Positions 40,204 through 49,269 of a stretch of 64,000 nt of DNA are shown here, piece by piece. This DNA is from Aurantiacibacter rhizosphaerae. GTDB taxonomy: Bacteria; Pseudomonadota; Alphaproteobacteria; Sphingomonadales; Sphingomonadaceae. The stretch spans positions 1 to 64,000 of the forward strand of contig NZ_WUBR01000004.1 in the NCBI RefSeq assembly GCF_009807005.1, read 5' to 3'. Below the pieces are notes generated by a model that ran no database searches, had not been told where the DNA came from, and worked only from the letters and a program-made list of their open reading frames with translations. The translations under genes and the position numbers were made by a program. Each line of letters begins with the position of its first letter. Within the stretch, counting starts at the first letter, position 1.

Positions 40204-40986
40204 TTAACGTCCCTTCCATTCGCCATCGCGTTTCTCGATGAACGCGGCCATTCCTTCGGCCTTGTCTTCCGTTGCCGCCAGGATCTGGAACAGGCGCCGT
40301 TCGTGCAAAATGCCCTGATCGAGAAATGTCTCGAAAGCCGCGTTGACCATTTCCTTGTTCACCTTGGCTGCCATCGGAGGCATCGCGGCGATTGCTGCAG
40401 CGGTTTTCACCGCATCTTCCAGCAGTTGGTCATGCGGCACCACGCGGGCCACCAGCCCGCTGCGCTCGGCCTCTTCGGCGTCCATCATCCGGCCCGTCAG
40501 GCACATTTCCATGGCCTTCGCCTTGCCCACCGCGCGCGTCAGGCGCTGCGATCCGCCCATGCCCGGCGCAACGCCCAGCTTGATCTCCGGCTGGCCGAAC
40601 TTCGCCTTTTCGGAAGCAAGGATGAAGTCCGCCATCATCGCCACTTCACACCCGCCTCCCAACGCGAAACCATTGACCGCCGCGATCCAGGGTTTGCGCG
40701 TCGTGCGCACCAGGTTGCTGGTCCAGCGGGCAAAGAAATCCTCGTTGTAAAACTCGGCAGCGGGCTTGTCGGCCATCTCCTTGATATCGGCGCCGGCAGC
40801 AAATGCCTTGTCGCCTGAGCCGGTGAGGACGAGGCAGCCTTGCGTATCGTCCTTTTCGAAAGCGGCAAATGCGGCGATCAGATCTTCCAGCACCTGCGTG
40901 TTGAGCGCATTCAGCGCCTGCGGGCGATTGATGGTGACCAGCGTAACCTTGTCGCGGCTTTCTACGGTGATGGTGTCATAGCTCAT
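40204..40986 (-). CDS. Enoyl-CoA hydratase of valine pathway
   Basis: The 260-residue crotonase has [55 protein letters not shown] near residue 105-120 and [19 protein letters not shown] with the hydratase Glu. In this operon it should hydrate methacrylyl-CoA to 3-hydroxyisobutyryl-CoA. An ATGA overlap joins it to the upstream hydrolase gene, which decides the start at 40986 over one four codons earlier. Confidence 0.92.
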   Translation of the reverse strand: MSYDTITVESRDKVTLVTINRPQALNALNTQVLEDLIAAFAAFEKDDTQGCLVLTGSGDKAFAAGADIKEMADKPAAEFYNEDFFARWTSNLVRTTRKPWIAAVNGFALGGGCEVAMMADFILASEKAKFGQPEIKLGVAPGMGGSQRLTRAVGKAKAMEMCLTGRMMDAEEAERSGLVARVVPHDQLLEDAVKTAAAIAAMPPMAAKVNKEMVNAAFETFLDQGILHERRLFQILAATEDKAEGMAAFIEKRDGEWKGR

Positions 40987-42029
40987 AGCGGTTTCCATTC
41001 TTCATCAGCGGGCAGCGGCGCGAAAATTGCGTCCAGCATTTCGTCCGTCACGCCTTCTGGCGTGGCCGGGTTCCAGGCCGGGTCATTGGATTTGTCGACG
41101 ATCACGGCGCGCACCCCCTCGGCAAAATCCGGACGGGTGAGCACGCGAGACGCGGCGCGATATTCATTGCGCATTTCCTGCGCAAAATCGGTGAAGCCCT
41201 CGGCCGCGGCAAGTTCATGCAGAGAAACCTTGCACGCCTGCGGGCTCTTGCTTCTCAGCGTGGCCAGTTCCTTTGCCGCCCAATCGCTCTCATCCGCTTC
41301 CAGGCTGGCGAGAATATCTTCAAATCGATCGGAGGCGAAATGCCTGGCAATGCGATCCGCATTTGCTGCGATGCGCGCTTCGGGCGGTGTGGCGGACAGT
41401 TCGGAGAGGATGCCGCCAGCCCGCGCCGGGTTTTCGATAATCCGCGCCTTTGCCTCGGCAAGCTTGTCACTCGGCAGGTAATGCGTCGCGATCCCGGCCC
41501 AGACACATTCCGCCCCATCGAGCCGCGCCCCGGTAAGTGCGATAAACTGGCCAAGGCGGCTGCCAAGCCGCGCCAGATACCAGCCACCGCCCACATCCGG
41601 GAACAGGCCAATGCCCGTTTCAGGCATGGCAAAACGCGTGTTTTCAGTAGCGATGCGGAACTTTGCGGGCATGGCAATGCCAACGCCGCCGCCCATGGTG
41701 ATGCCGTCCATGAAGGCCACCACGGGCTTTTCATAGGTGAACATCTGGTGGTTCAGCCGATACTCGTCATAAAAGAACTTTCGGCCCGACACGCCGCCAT
41801 CGTTCAGTGCCGAATGGCGCAGCAGATTGATATCACCACCGGCGCAGAACCCGCGCCCCTCCGCATGATCAAGGATTACCGCTTCCACGGCATTGTCTGC
41901 TGACCATTGAGTGAGAGCCGCGCTCATCGCGTGACACATATCGATCGTCAGCGCGTGAATTGCCTTGGGCCGGTTAAGCGACAAATGCCCCACGGCACCG
42001 TGTGTGTGAATCAGCACATCGTCCGTCAT
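40983..42029 (-). CDS. 3-hydroxyisobutyryl-CoA hydrolase
   Basis: This 348-residue member of the crotonase superfamily is longer than hydratases and has the HIBYL-CoA hydrolase pattern: [39 protein letters not shown] near residue 105-130, and [23 protein letters not shown] with Glu and Asp. It releases 3-hydroxyisobutyrate from its CoA ester, drawing the toxic methacrylyl-CoA pool down. It overlaps both neighbours by four bases. No operator of the island type lies upstream of this operon. Confidence 0.93.
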   Translation of the reverse strand: MTDDVLIHTHGAVGHLSLNRPKAIHALTIDMCHAMSAALTQWSADNAVEAVILDHAEGRGFCAGGDINLLRHSALNDGGVSGRKFFYDEYRLNHQMFTYEKPVVAFMDGITMGGGVGIAMPAKFRIATENTRFAMPETGIGLFPDVGGGWYLARLGSRLGQFIALTGARLDGAECVWAGIATHYLPSDKLAEAKARIIENPARAGGILSELSATPPEARIAANADRIARHFASDRFEDILASLEADESDWAAKELATLRSKSPQACKVSLHELAAAEGFTDFAQEMRNEYRAASRVLTRPDFAEGVRAVIVDKSNDPAWNPATPEGVTDEMLDAIFAPLPADEEWKPL

Positions 42030-43171
42030 GGCCGCAGCATCTCCCGCCCGATAATCATGCGCATCACCTGGTTGGTGCCCTCCAGAATGGAGTGCACGCG
42101 CAGATCGCGCCAGAAGCGTTCGATGGGGTAGTCTTTCAGATAGCCATAGCCGCCCAGCAGCTGCAGCGCGTTGTTTACAACATTGCTACCGCTGTCGGTG
42201 GCAAGGCGCTTGGCCATGGCGGAGAACTTGCTCTTGTCAGGCGCGCCGCCCGTTACCTTGGCGGCGGCGAGGTACAGCAGCGCGCGCGCTGCCTCCAGCT
42301 CTGTGGCCATGTCGGCTAGCATGAACTGCGTGTTCTGGAACTCGGCAATAGGCTGGCCGAACTGCTGGCGATCCTTGGTGTAGGCCACCGCTTCGTCCAG
42401 GCATCGCTGCGCCCCGCCAAGTGAACAGGCCCCGATGTTCAGCCGTCCGCCGTCCAGCCCGGCCATGGCGAACTTGAAACCGTCGCCCTCGTCACCGATG
42501 CGATTGGCCACTGGCACGCGCGCATCCTCGAAGATCAGCTGCGCTGTCGGGCTGGCGTTCCAGCCCAGCTTCTTTTCCGGCGCGCCGAAGCTGAGGCCGG
42601 GGGTATCCTTGTCCACCACGATGGCAGAGATGCCCCGGCTCTTGTGCTCGCCCGTGCGCACCATCACCACATAGACATCGTTCACCCCGCCGCCGGAGAT
42701 GAACTGCTTGGTGCCGCTCAGCACATAGTGATCGCCGTCCAGCTTTGCCGAGGTCTTCAGCGCTGCCGCATCGGAGCCGGAGCCCGGCTCGGTCAGCGCA
42801 TAGCTGGCGAGCTTTTCCATGGTGACCAAATCGGGAAGGTAGCGATCCTTCAGATCCTGACCGCCGTAAGTGTCGATCATCCAGGCGGCCATATTGTGGA
42901 TGGAAATAAAGGCGCTGGTGGTGGGACAGCCATAGGCCATCGCCTCCATGATCAGCGCAGCCTCCAGCCTGCCCAGCGCAATGCCGCCCGAAGCCTCCGA
43001 CACGTAAATCGCGCCGAAGCCCAGCTCTCCGGTCTGCTTTATCACGTCCACCGGGAAGTGGTGCTTCTCATCCCACTCGGCTGCGTGCGGCGTGATGTTG
43101 TCCGCAGTGAAGCGCCGCGCCATCTCCTGGATGGCGAGCTGGTCTTCGGTGAGGGCAAACTGGCTGTCCAT
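42026..43171 (-). CDS. Isobutyryl-CoA dehydrogenase-type acyl-CoA dehydrogenase
   Basis: The 381-residue acyl-CoA dehydrogenase has DSQFALTEDQLAIQEMARRF, YALTEPGSGSDAAALKTSA near 125-145, and a C-terminal HSILEGTNQVMRMIIGREML containing the canonical catalytic Glu (LEGT). By position between mmsA and the hydrolase it should oxidise isobutyryl-CoA to methacrylyl-CoA. It starts four bases after the mmsA stop. It keeps the classical catalytic Glu, unlike the other acyl-CoA dehydrogenases of the window. Confidence 0.92.
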   Translation of the reverse strand: MDSQFALTEDQLAIQEMARRFTADNITPHAAEWDEKHHFPVDVIKQTGELGFGAIYVSEASGGIALGRLEAALIMEAMAYGCPTTSAFISIHNMAAWMIDTYGGQDLKDRYLPDLVTMEKLASYALTEPGSGSDAAALKTSAKLDGDHYVLSGTKQFISGGGVNDVYVVMVRTGEHKSRGISAIVVDKDTPGLSFGAPEKKLGWNASPTAQLIFEDARVPVANRIGDEGDGFKFAMAGLDGGRLNIGACSLGGAQRCLDEAVAYTKDRQQFGQPIAEFQNTQFMLADMATELEAARALLYLAAAKVTGGAPDKSKFSAMAKRLATDSGSNVVNNALQLLGGYGYLKDYPIERFWRDLRVHSILEGTNQVMRMIIGREMLRP

Positions 43172-43175
43172 CGCC

Positions 43176-44672
43176 TTAGCCCATAGTGGGGATGACGAAG
43201 GCGTTGGAGCCGTCTCCACCACCATCGGGCCAGCGCTGGGTTACCTTCTTGTTCTTCGTCCAGAACCGCAGGCCTTCCATGCCGTACTGATCAATATCGC
43301 CAAAGCCGGAACGCTTCCATCCGCCAAAGCTGTGGTAGCTGACCGGCACGGGGATCGGCACGTTGATACCCACCATGCCCACGTTCACGCGGTTGGCGAA
43401 TTCGCGCGCGGCGTGCCCGTTGCGGGTGAAGATTGCCACGCCATTGCCATACTGGTGTTCGCTGGGAAGCCGCACGGCATCCTCGAAATCCTTGGCGCGC
43501 ACGATTTGCAGCACGGGCCCGAAGATTTCTTCCTGATAGCTTTTCATTTCCGGCGTGACGCGGTCGATCAGGGTCGGGCCTACAAAGAAGCCGTTCTCAT
43601 GACCTTGCAGGGTGAAGCCGCGACCGTCGATCACGATTTCGCCGCCCTCGTCCTCTGCCGTGGTGATCCATTCCTCAACCCGTGCCTTGTGCTCTGGCGT
43701 CACTACGGGGCCGTAATGAGCATCGGGATCGTTGGACACGCCGACGCGCAGCGCATTGATCGCCGGGATCAGCTTCTCGCGCAGCCTGTCCGCCGTGTCC
43801 TCGCCCACTGGCACCACCACGGGCAGCGCCATGCAGCGTTCGCCCGCAGAGCCGAAGGCTGCGCCGGCAAGATCGTTCACCACCTGATCCAGATCAGCGT
43901 CAGGCATCACGATGCCGTGGTTCTTCGCGCCGCCAAACGCCTGCACGCGCTTCGCATTCGCGGTGCCGCGTGAATAGATATATTGCGCGATGTCGGATGA
44001 TCCGACGAAGCTGATCGCGGGGATTTCGGGATGGTCGAGAATGGCGTCCACCATCTCCTTGTCGCCATGGATAACCTGCAGCAGTCCCTCTGGCGCGCCG
44101 GCCTCCACGAACAGTTCGGCAAGGCGAATGGGGACGGAGGGATCGCGCTCGCTGGGCTTCAGGATGAAGGCATTGCCCGCCGCGATGGCCATGCCGAACA
44201 TCCACATCGGGATCATCGCAGGAAAGTTGAACGGGGTGATGCCCGCGCACACGCCAAGCGGTTGGCGCATGGAATAGACGTCGATACCGGGGCCCGCGCC
44301 CTGCGTATATTCGCCCTTCAGCGCCTGCGGAATGCTGCATGCGAATTCGATGACTTCAAGGCCGCGCTGCACATCGCCCTTGGCATCGTCGATCACCTTG
44401 CCATGCTCGCTCGAAAGCAGCTCAGCGAGGCTCTGCATATTCGCCTCGATCAGTTCCTTGAACTTGAACATCACGCGGGCGCGGCGCTGCGGATTGGTGG
44501 CCGCCCATTCCGGCTGCACCTTCTTGGCTGCCTGAACTGCGCGATCCAGCAGGGCGCTGTCGCCCAGCCCCACTTCGGCCTGAATCTCACCCGTCGAAGG
44601 GTTCCAGATTTTGTGGGTACGCGCGGGCTTACCCGCATCAACACCGGTGGCGATGAAATGATTGATCTGTCG
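43176..44672 (-). CDS. mmsA: CoA-acylating methylmalonate-semialdehyde dehydrogenase
   Basis: The 498-residue aldehyde dehydrogenase converts methylmalonate semialdehyde to propionyl-CoA. It has the family marks PFNFPAMIPMWMFGMAIAAGN, FVGSSDIAQYIYSRG, and FGSAGERCMALPVVVPVG with the catalytic Cys near residue 287. The GTG start at 44672 is supported by GGAGAG seven bases upstream and the usual N-terminus RQINHFI. It is first in the valine operon and divergent from a LysR gene. Propionyl-CoA formed here needs methylmalonyl-CoA mutase; the divergent mutase at 23718 lacks the residues for that step. Confidence 0.94.
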   Translation of the reverse strand, partial: RQINHFIATGVDAGKPARTHKIWNPSTGEIQAEVGLGDSALLDRAVQAAKKVQPEWAATNPQRRARVMFKFKELIEANMQSLAELLSSEHGKVIDDAKGDVQRGLEVIEFACSIPQALKGEYTQGAGPGIDVYSMRQPLGVCAGITPFNFPAMIPMWMFGMAIAAGNAFILKPSERDPSVPIRLAELFVEAGAPEGLLQVIHGDKEMVDAILDHPEIPAISFVGSSDIAQYIYSRGTANAKRVQAFGGAKNHGIVMPDADLDQVVNDLAGAAFGSAGERCMALPVVVPVGEDTADRLREKLIPAINALRVGVSNDPDAHYGPVVTPEHKARVEEWITTAEDEGGEIVIDGRGFTLQGHENGFFVGPTLIDRVTPEMKSYQEEIFGPVLQIVRAKDFEDAVRLPSEHQYGNGVAIFTRNGHAAREFANRVNVGMVGINVPIPVPVSYHSFGGWKRSGFGDIDQYGMEGLRFWTKNKKVTQRWPDGGGDGSNAFVIPTMG

Positions 44673-44739
44673 CACTATGGCCTCTCCATTGTTTGGGGGA
44701 GAGGTTAGAACTGATTTTTTTACACACAACAGCAAAGAA

Positions 44740-44756
44740 TGCAGCTATAACCTGCA
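44740..44756. promoter_or_regulatory. Probable LysR-type operator between mmsA and its regulator
   Basis: TGCAG-N7-CTGCA, an interrupted 17-base palindrome, lies in the 87-base spacer between mmsA and the divergent LysR gene, immediately before the regulator start. Dyads of this size with TNA-type ends are usual LysR boxes. Confidence 0.5.
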
Positions 44757-44759
44757 ATT

Positions 44760-45659
44760 ATGCAGCATATGGACTGGAACGATCTCAGGGCCTTTATCGC
44801 GGTGGCCCAATCGGGCAGCCTGGCCAACGCGGGGCGCGTGATGGGCACCGATCCCACCACTGTAGGTCGGCGGATTAAGCGGCTTGAAAACGATCTCGGC
44901 ATCATCGCCTTCGAACGCACCCGCAACGGGCAGGTCATTACCGAGGCCGGGGAAGCCTTGCTGGCAAAAGCGGAATCCATGGCGGCCGCGGTCCGCCGGA
45001 TCGAGGAGACGACCGATCCATCCAAGGGCATCTCGGGCAGCTTGAGGATCAGCGTTTCCGAAGGATTCGGCAGCCAGTTCCTGACGCGGCACCTGTCTCA
45101 ACTCAGCAATGCCCACCCCAATTTGACGATAGACCTTATTGCCAACAGTGGCTTTCTAAGCCCGTCCCGGCGCGAGGCCGATATCTCTGTAATGCTGTCC
45201 AGGCCGCGCAGCGGGCCGGTGATATGCCAGCAGCTTGCCGATTACCGGCTAGGCCTGTTTGCCAGCGGCGATTATCTGGAACGGTACGGCACGCCCACAT
45301 CCGCCACCCAATTGGCGCAGCATCACGTGCTGGTGGGATATGTGCCCGATCTAATCTACGCCCCGGAACTGAATTACCTGGACGAGATCCAGCCCGGCCT
45401 GACAGCCAGCATTCGCTCACCCAGCATCGTGGCGCAGCAGCGCCTGCTGTCGGAAGGCGTGGGCATTGGCGTGCTGCCTTGCTTCATGGCGGAAACCAAG
45501 CCGGAACTTGTGCGCATCGTACCGGAACAATCGATCATCCGCCGCTTCTGGATCGTGACACATCGCGATACGCATAATCTTGCCAAGGTGAAGCTGGTGC
45601 GCCGATGGCTGGTCAATTGCGTGCGCGGCAGTAAGGACGCGTTGATGCCCGATCAGTGA
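44760..45659 (+). CDS. LysR-family transcriptional regulator of the valine operon
   Basis: The 299-residue LysR regulator has an N-terminal HTH (MDWNDLRAFIAVAQSGSLANAGRVMGTDPTTVGRRI pattern, residues about 4-40) and a substrate-binding domain starting GSLRISVSEGFGSQFL. It is transcribed divergently from mmsA, the arrangement of a local activator or repressor, with a dyad at 44740-44756. ATG 44760 and ATG 44769 are both possible starts; no good RBS distinguishes them. Ligand probably a valine-pathway metabolite, by inference. Confidence 0.88.
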   Translation: MQHMDWNDLRAFIAVAQSGSLANAGRVMGTDPTTVGRRIKRLENDLGIIAFERTRNGQVITEAGEALLAKAESMAAAVRRIEETTDPSKGISGSLRISVSEGFGSQFLTRHLSQLSNAHPNLTIDLIANSGFLSPSRREADISVMLSRPRSGPVICQQLADYRLGLFASGDYLERYGTPTSATQLAQHHVLVGYVPDLIYAPELNYLDEIQPGLTASIRSPSIVAQQRLLSEGVGIGVLPCFMAETKPELVRIVPEQSIIRRFWIVTHRDTHNLAKVKLVRRWLVNCVRGSKDALMPDQ

Positions 45660-45718
45660 CGGAGTTGCGGGAGCGCCCGCTGGGCTGCACCGACTCAACA
45701 AGACTGAAATTTTGAGGA

Positions 45719-45795
45719 TGGTAGCGGAGGAGGGACTCGAACCCCCGACACCAGGATTATGATTCCCGTGCTCTAACCACCTGAGCTACTCCGCC
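45719..45795 (-). tRNA. tRNA-Met (anticodon CAT, elongator type)
   Basis: Read on the minus strand, the 77 bases fold into a complete cloverleaf: acceptor GGCGGAG / CTCCGCT, D arm GCTC...GAGC, anticodon stem CGGGA / TCCTG with loop ATCATAA (anticodon CAT), and T arm GGGGG-TTCGAGT-CCCTC, ending in encoded CCA. The sequence resembles alphaproteobacterial elongator tRNA-Met. The first base pair is G-U, so it is not an initiator (which needs a 1-72 mismatch and three G-C pairs). An Ile2 (lysidine) tRNA is less likely but not excluded by sequence alone. Confidence 0.93.
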
Positions 45796-46017
45796 ATCCG
45801 GCATCGCCAACCGGCCACATGGGCGGAGGCGAGGCGCGCCATTTAGGTGGGCTTTGCGATGCGGTCAACCTGCCATTTTGCACTTACCGGAATCAATTTG
45901 ATTACGCCTGCGCGCCCGCGTTCTTTGATGCTTTCGGCGCAAGCCCTTGGCGTTCTCTCACCGCGCGGATTCCGGCCAGCTAATGCCGCACGAATTGGTC
46001 GCTCACTTCGCGCCTAC

Positions 46018-46557
46018 CTAGCGTCGCCTGGCCCCGTTTCCGCGGAAAGCAAAACGCCCCAATTCTTCCCACGGGCCGCCGCGATAGGCGTGCAATTGCA
46101 GCCCCGTGAAAGCGAAATCGCGCGGCTCCACGCGCGGCGCCAGATCGGCCTGCAAGGCCTTGGCAGCCTCAATGCTCACCTTGTTCTGCACGGTGACATG
46201 CAGGCGCGGCTTGTGCTCGTCCTGCGGGGTCAGCATGCCGTGGAAGCGATCCGCCAGATCCTGCCAGATGGCGATCATCGCCTCGCTCTCCAGCTTCAGG
46301 GCCGTGCCCTTCCCCAGCTTCATGATACCGACAAGGCGCGCCGGGACCGGCGGGTTATCGCGCGCAAGATCCTTCAGGCAATCGCGCAATTCGCCTTCGC
46401 AACTGGGCGGCAGGGCGTGGAACAGCGTGACATGCGCCTTCAGGTAATTGCGCTCAGGCGGGAAGTGATCGACGCGAAGCTGGTTCGCCCAACTGAACAG
46501 GTCCGGCGGCATTTCCGCCGTGACGATCAGCGGCGCCGGTCCACCCTCACCTGTCAC
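46018..46557 (-). CDS. 2'-5' RNA ligase/phosphodiesterase family protein
   Basis: The 179-residue protein of the 2H phosphoesterase superfamily has two HxT motifs, AHVTLFH near residue 40 and LHVTVQN near residue 120. These form the active site of ThpR-like RNA 2',3'-cyclic phosphodiesterases. The first region FSWANQLRVDHFPPERN is family-typical. The GTG at 46557 overlaps the mltG stop (GTGA) and has GGGGAGAAA upstream, which decides it over longer versions that would lie within mltG. Role probably RNA-end processing. Confidence 0.85.
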   Translation of the reverse strand: MTGEGGPAPLIVTAEMPPDLFSWANQLRVDHFPPERNYLKAHVTLFHALPPSCEGELRDCLKDLARDNPPVPARLVGIMKLGKGTALKLESEAMIAIWQDLADRFHGMLTPQDEHKPRLHVTVQNKVSIEAAKALQADLAPRVEPRDFAFTGLQLHAYRGGPWEELGRFAFRGNGARRR

Positions 46558-47525
46558 ATTTCTCCCCGCTCGCGGCGCAGCGCGAACCACCGTTCAACGG
46601 CTTCATTATGCTCTGCCAGCGTGTCGTTGAACTCGTGCCCGCCCGAGCCATCGGCAACCATGAAGATCGCATCCGTCTCGGCAGGATTGAGCACGGCCTC
46701 TATACTGGCGCGGCCCGGATTGGTGATCGGACCGGCAGGCAGCCCCGCCATCTGATAGGTGTTGTAATCGTTGATATCCGCGATTTCGGACTGGCGGATA
46801 CGGCGGCCCAGCGGGCGACCCTTCGTGATCGGATAGATGATGGTCGGATCGGCCTGCAGGAAAATGCCCTGCCGCACGCGGTTGGAATAAAGGCCCGCCA
46901 CCATGCGCCGTTCTTCCGGAACGCCGGTTTCTTTTTCGACAATAGAGGCCAGCGTCACGGCTTCTTCCGGGGTCTTCGCCACTGTGCGATCGCTGCGCTG
47001 CGGCCAGAGTTCGGCAATGGTATCGTCCATGGCGCGCTGCATCCGGGCCAGCACGGCCACGCGCTCCTCCCCGCGTTCGAAATCATAGCTTTCGGGGAGG
47101 ACGCTGCCCTCTTCCGGCACCGGAATGTCGCCCACCAGCAATTCTTCTGCCATCAGCAGATCATGCACGATGGCGGACGGCGTTCCTTCGGGAATGGTGA
47201 CGAACCGGCGGATTACGTCTCCGTGCTGAAGGTGATCCAGAATGCCGGCATTGCTGATGCCCTCAGCCAGCAAGAACTCACCTGCCTTGATGGGATCGCC
47301 GCTGCCCAGCACCTTTGCGCGCAGCAGGAAGCCGTCGGCAGAGGCGATGTGCCCCTCCTCCTCCAGCTTGGCCGCAACGGAGGTTAGCGAAGCGCCGGAG
47401 GGGACGATGAAAGCCGTCTCCTCGTCCACCTGCGATCCGCCGTACCAACCCAGCGCAAACCAGCCACCCACGGCCGCCACCGCCAGGATTCCCAGCGCCA
47501 CCACGACCGCGAGCAGTTTTTTCAT
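46554..47525 (-). CDS. mltG: Endolytic murein transglycosylase MltG
   Basis: This 323-residue inner-membrane protein has one N-terminal transmembrane anchor (LLAVVVALGILAVAAVGGWFALG). A LysM-like region follows, then the YceG catalytic domain with TLASIVEKETGVPEERRMVAGL, where the catalytic Glu lies near residue 195. A YNTYQMAGLPAGPITNPGRASI stretch is C-terminal. It cuts nascent glycan strands and sets their length. It is encoded directly after fabF (one base between), an order common in proteobacteria (acpP, fabF, mltG). Confidence 0.95.
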   Translation of the reverse strand: MKKLLAVVVALGILAVAAVGGWFALGWYGGSQVDEETAFIVPSGASLTSVAAKLEEEGHIASADGFLLRAKVLGSGDPIKAGEFLLAEGISNAGILDHLQHGDVIRRFVTIPEGTPSAIVHDLLMAEELLVGDIPVPEEGSVLPESYDFERGEERVAVLARMQRAMDDTIAELWPQRSDRTVAKTPEEAVTLASIVEKETGVPEERRMVAGLYSNRVRQGIFLQADPTIIYPITKGRPLGRRIRQSEIADINDYNTYQMAGLPAGPITNPGRASIEAVLNPAETDAIFMVADGSGGHEFNDTLAEHNEAVERWFALRRERGEM

Positions 47526-47526
47526 G

Positions 47527-48789
47527 TCAGTCCTCGACGCGCTTCATCACCAGCGAGGCATTGGTGCCACCAAAGCCAAAGCTGTTGTTGAGCACTGCGT
47601 TCACTTCCCGCTTTTTCGCGGTCAGCGGCACCAAGTCAACGTCCTCTGTCCCCTCATCGGGGTTATGCAGGTTGAGCGTGGGAGGCACGATCTGATCGCG
47701 CATGGCGAGGATGCAGAAAATGCTCTCCACCGCGCCTGCGCCGCCCAGAAGGTGACCGATGGCCGATTTGGTGCTGCTCATCGAAGCACCGCCAAGATCA
47801 TCGCCCAGCACGCGCTTCACCGCTGCCAGCTCGATGGTGTCCGCCATGGTGGATGTGCCGTGCGCGTTGACATAATCGATATCCGATGCGTCGAGCCCGG
47901 ATTTTCGAATGGCCATGCGCATCGCGTTTTCCGCGCCCTTGCCTTCAGGGTGCGGCGCGGTGACGTGATAGGCATCGCCGGACAGGCCATAGCCCACCAC
48001 TTCGGCGTAGATCTTCGCGCCGCGTGCCTTGGCGTGTTCGTATTCTTCCAGCACAACGACGCCTGCGCCTTCGCCCATCACGAAACCGTCGCGGTCCTTG
48101 TCGTAAGGGCGGCTGGCTTCGGTGGGGCGGTCGTTCATGCTGCAATTGAGCGCGCGTGCCTGCGCAAAACCGGCAACGCCCAGCGGGTTGATTGTGCTTT
48201 CCGCACCGCCTGCCAGCATGATGTCAGCATCGTCATCCCTGATCATGCGCGCTGCATCACCAATGGAGTGGGCGCCGGTGGAGCATGCGGTAACGACAGC
48301 GTGGTTCGGACCCATCAGGCCATAGGCAATCGATACCTGTCCGGAGATGAGATTGATCAGGCGGCCGTGAACGAAGTGGGGAGAAACCCGGCCCGGCCCG
48401 CGCTTGTGCAGATTGACCGATTCCAGCTCTATGCCCGGCAGCCCGCCAATGCCCGAACCGATCGAGCAGCCAGCGCGTAGCTTCGTCTCTTCATCCAATT
48501 CGGTGAGGCCGGCATCTTCCAGCGCTTGGCCAGCGGCGTCGATGCCATAGACGATGAACGGATCGACCTGGCGCTGGATCTTGCTGTCCACGCGCTTGTT
48601 CGGATCGAAACCCCATTCATGATCGGCGGGCTTTACCTCGCCCGCGATCAGACATTTCTGCCCCTCGGTATCGAAGCGGGTGATCGTGCCGATTCCGCTT
48701 TCGCCCGCGATAAGGTTTTTCCAGACCGTTTCGACATCGGCTCCCAAGGGGGTGACAAGGCCCAGTCCCGTAACGACGACACGCCGCAT
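47527..48789 (-). CDS. fabF: 3-oxoacyl-ACP synthase II
   Basis: The 420-residue condensing enzyme elongates acyl-ACP with malonyl-ACP in fatty acid synthesis. Catalytic triad motifs are visible: VVTACSTGAHSIGDA with the Cys near residue 168, YVNAHGTSTMADTIE with the first His near 308, and KSAIGHLLGGAGAVE with Lys and the second His near 345. The N-terminus RRVVVTGLGLVTPLG is canonical. It follows acpP, separated by a hairpin at 48809-48835. Confidence 0.96.
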   Translation of the reverse strand: MRRVVVTGLGLVTPLGADVETVWKNLIAGESGIGTITRFDTEGQKCLIAGEVKPADHEWGFDPNKRVDSKIQRQVDPFIVYGIDAAGQALEDAGLTELDEETKLRAGCSIGSGIGGLPGIELESVNLHKRGPGRVSPHFVHGRLINLISGQVSIAYGLMGPNHAVVTACSTGAHSIGDAARMIRDDDADIMLAGGAESTINPLGVAGFAQARALNCSMNDRPTEASRPYDKDRDGFVMGEGAGVVVLEEYEHAKARGAKIYAEVVGYGLSGDAYHVTAPHPEGKGAENAMRMAIRKSGLDASDIDYVNAHGTSTMADTIELAAVKRVLGDDLGGASMSSTKSAIGHLLGGAGAVESIFCILAMRDQIVPPTLNLHNPDEGTEDVDLVPLTAKKREVNAVLNNSFGFGGTNASLVMKRVED

Positions 48790-48808
48790 AAATCTTCTCC
48801 AATCAAGA

Positions 48809-48835
48809 AAGGCCCAGCCTCAACGGCCGAGCCTT
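48809..48835 (-). terminator. Stem-loop between acpP and fabF
   Basis: On the minus strand an 11-bp stem (AAGGCTCGGCC / GGCTGGGCCTT, two G-U pairs) with a 5-base loop is followed by TCTTG. It lies in the 98-base acpP-fabF gap and could act as a partial terminator or mRNA-processing site that keeps acpP message more abundant than fabF. Confidence 0.55.
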
Positions 48836-48887
48836 CCAACCCCGTCCGCGTCCGGGGAGACCATTCGCGAACGAGGCCAGTGGTCGT

Positions 48888-49124
48888 TTAAGAGACGTGC
48901 TCTTCAATGTACTTGTTAGCGTCGCCGACCGTGTTGATCTTTTCGGCAGCATCGTCCGGGATTTCCACGCCGAACTCTTCTTCGAACGCCATGACCAGCT
49001 CGACGATGTCGAGGCTGTCGGCGCCCAGGTCGTCGATGAAGCTGGCTTCCGGAGTCACCTTCTCTTCTTCAACGCCGAGATGCTCGACAACGATCTTTTT
49101 AACGCGTGCAGCGATATCGCTCAT
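48888..49124 (-). CDS. acpP: Acyl carrier protein
   Basis: The 78-residue acidic carrier holds growing acyl chains on 4'-phosphopantetheine. The modified serine lies in [22 protein letters not shown] at about residue 37. N-terminus [19 protein letters not shown] and C-terminus [11 protein letters not shown] are typical. It is first of the acpP-fabF-mltG set. Confidence 0.97.
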   Translation of the reverse strand: MSDIAARVKKIVVEHLGVEEEKVTPEASFIDDLGADSLDIVELVMAFEEEFGVEIPDDAAEKINTVGDANKYIEEHVS

Positions 49125-49269
49125 GTATGCTCTCTCACTTAGGGTTTTGAATAATGCATTCGCCCTAATGAACGCTGGCTAGCAAAGCAAGTGCCGGAAA
49201 TCTCCCGTGCGGCAGGTATTTTCCGGCGGCGCGCGGAAACCGCCACCCGCCCTCGTCCATTTAGCCCGT

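Noticed and set aside
45719..45795. tRNA-Met as an integration site of a genomic island
   Set aside because: No integrase gene or direct repeat of the tRNA 3' end was noticed in the window.
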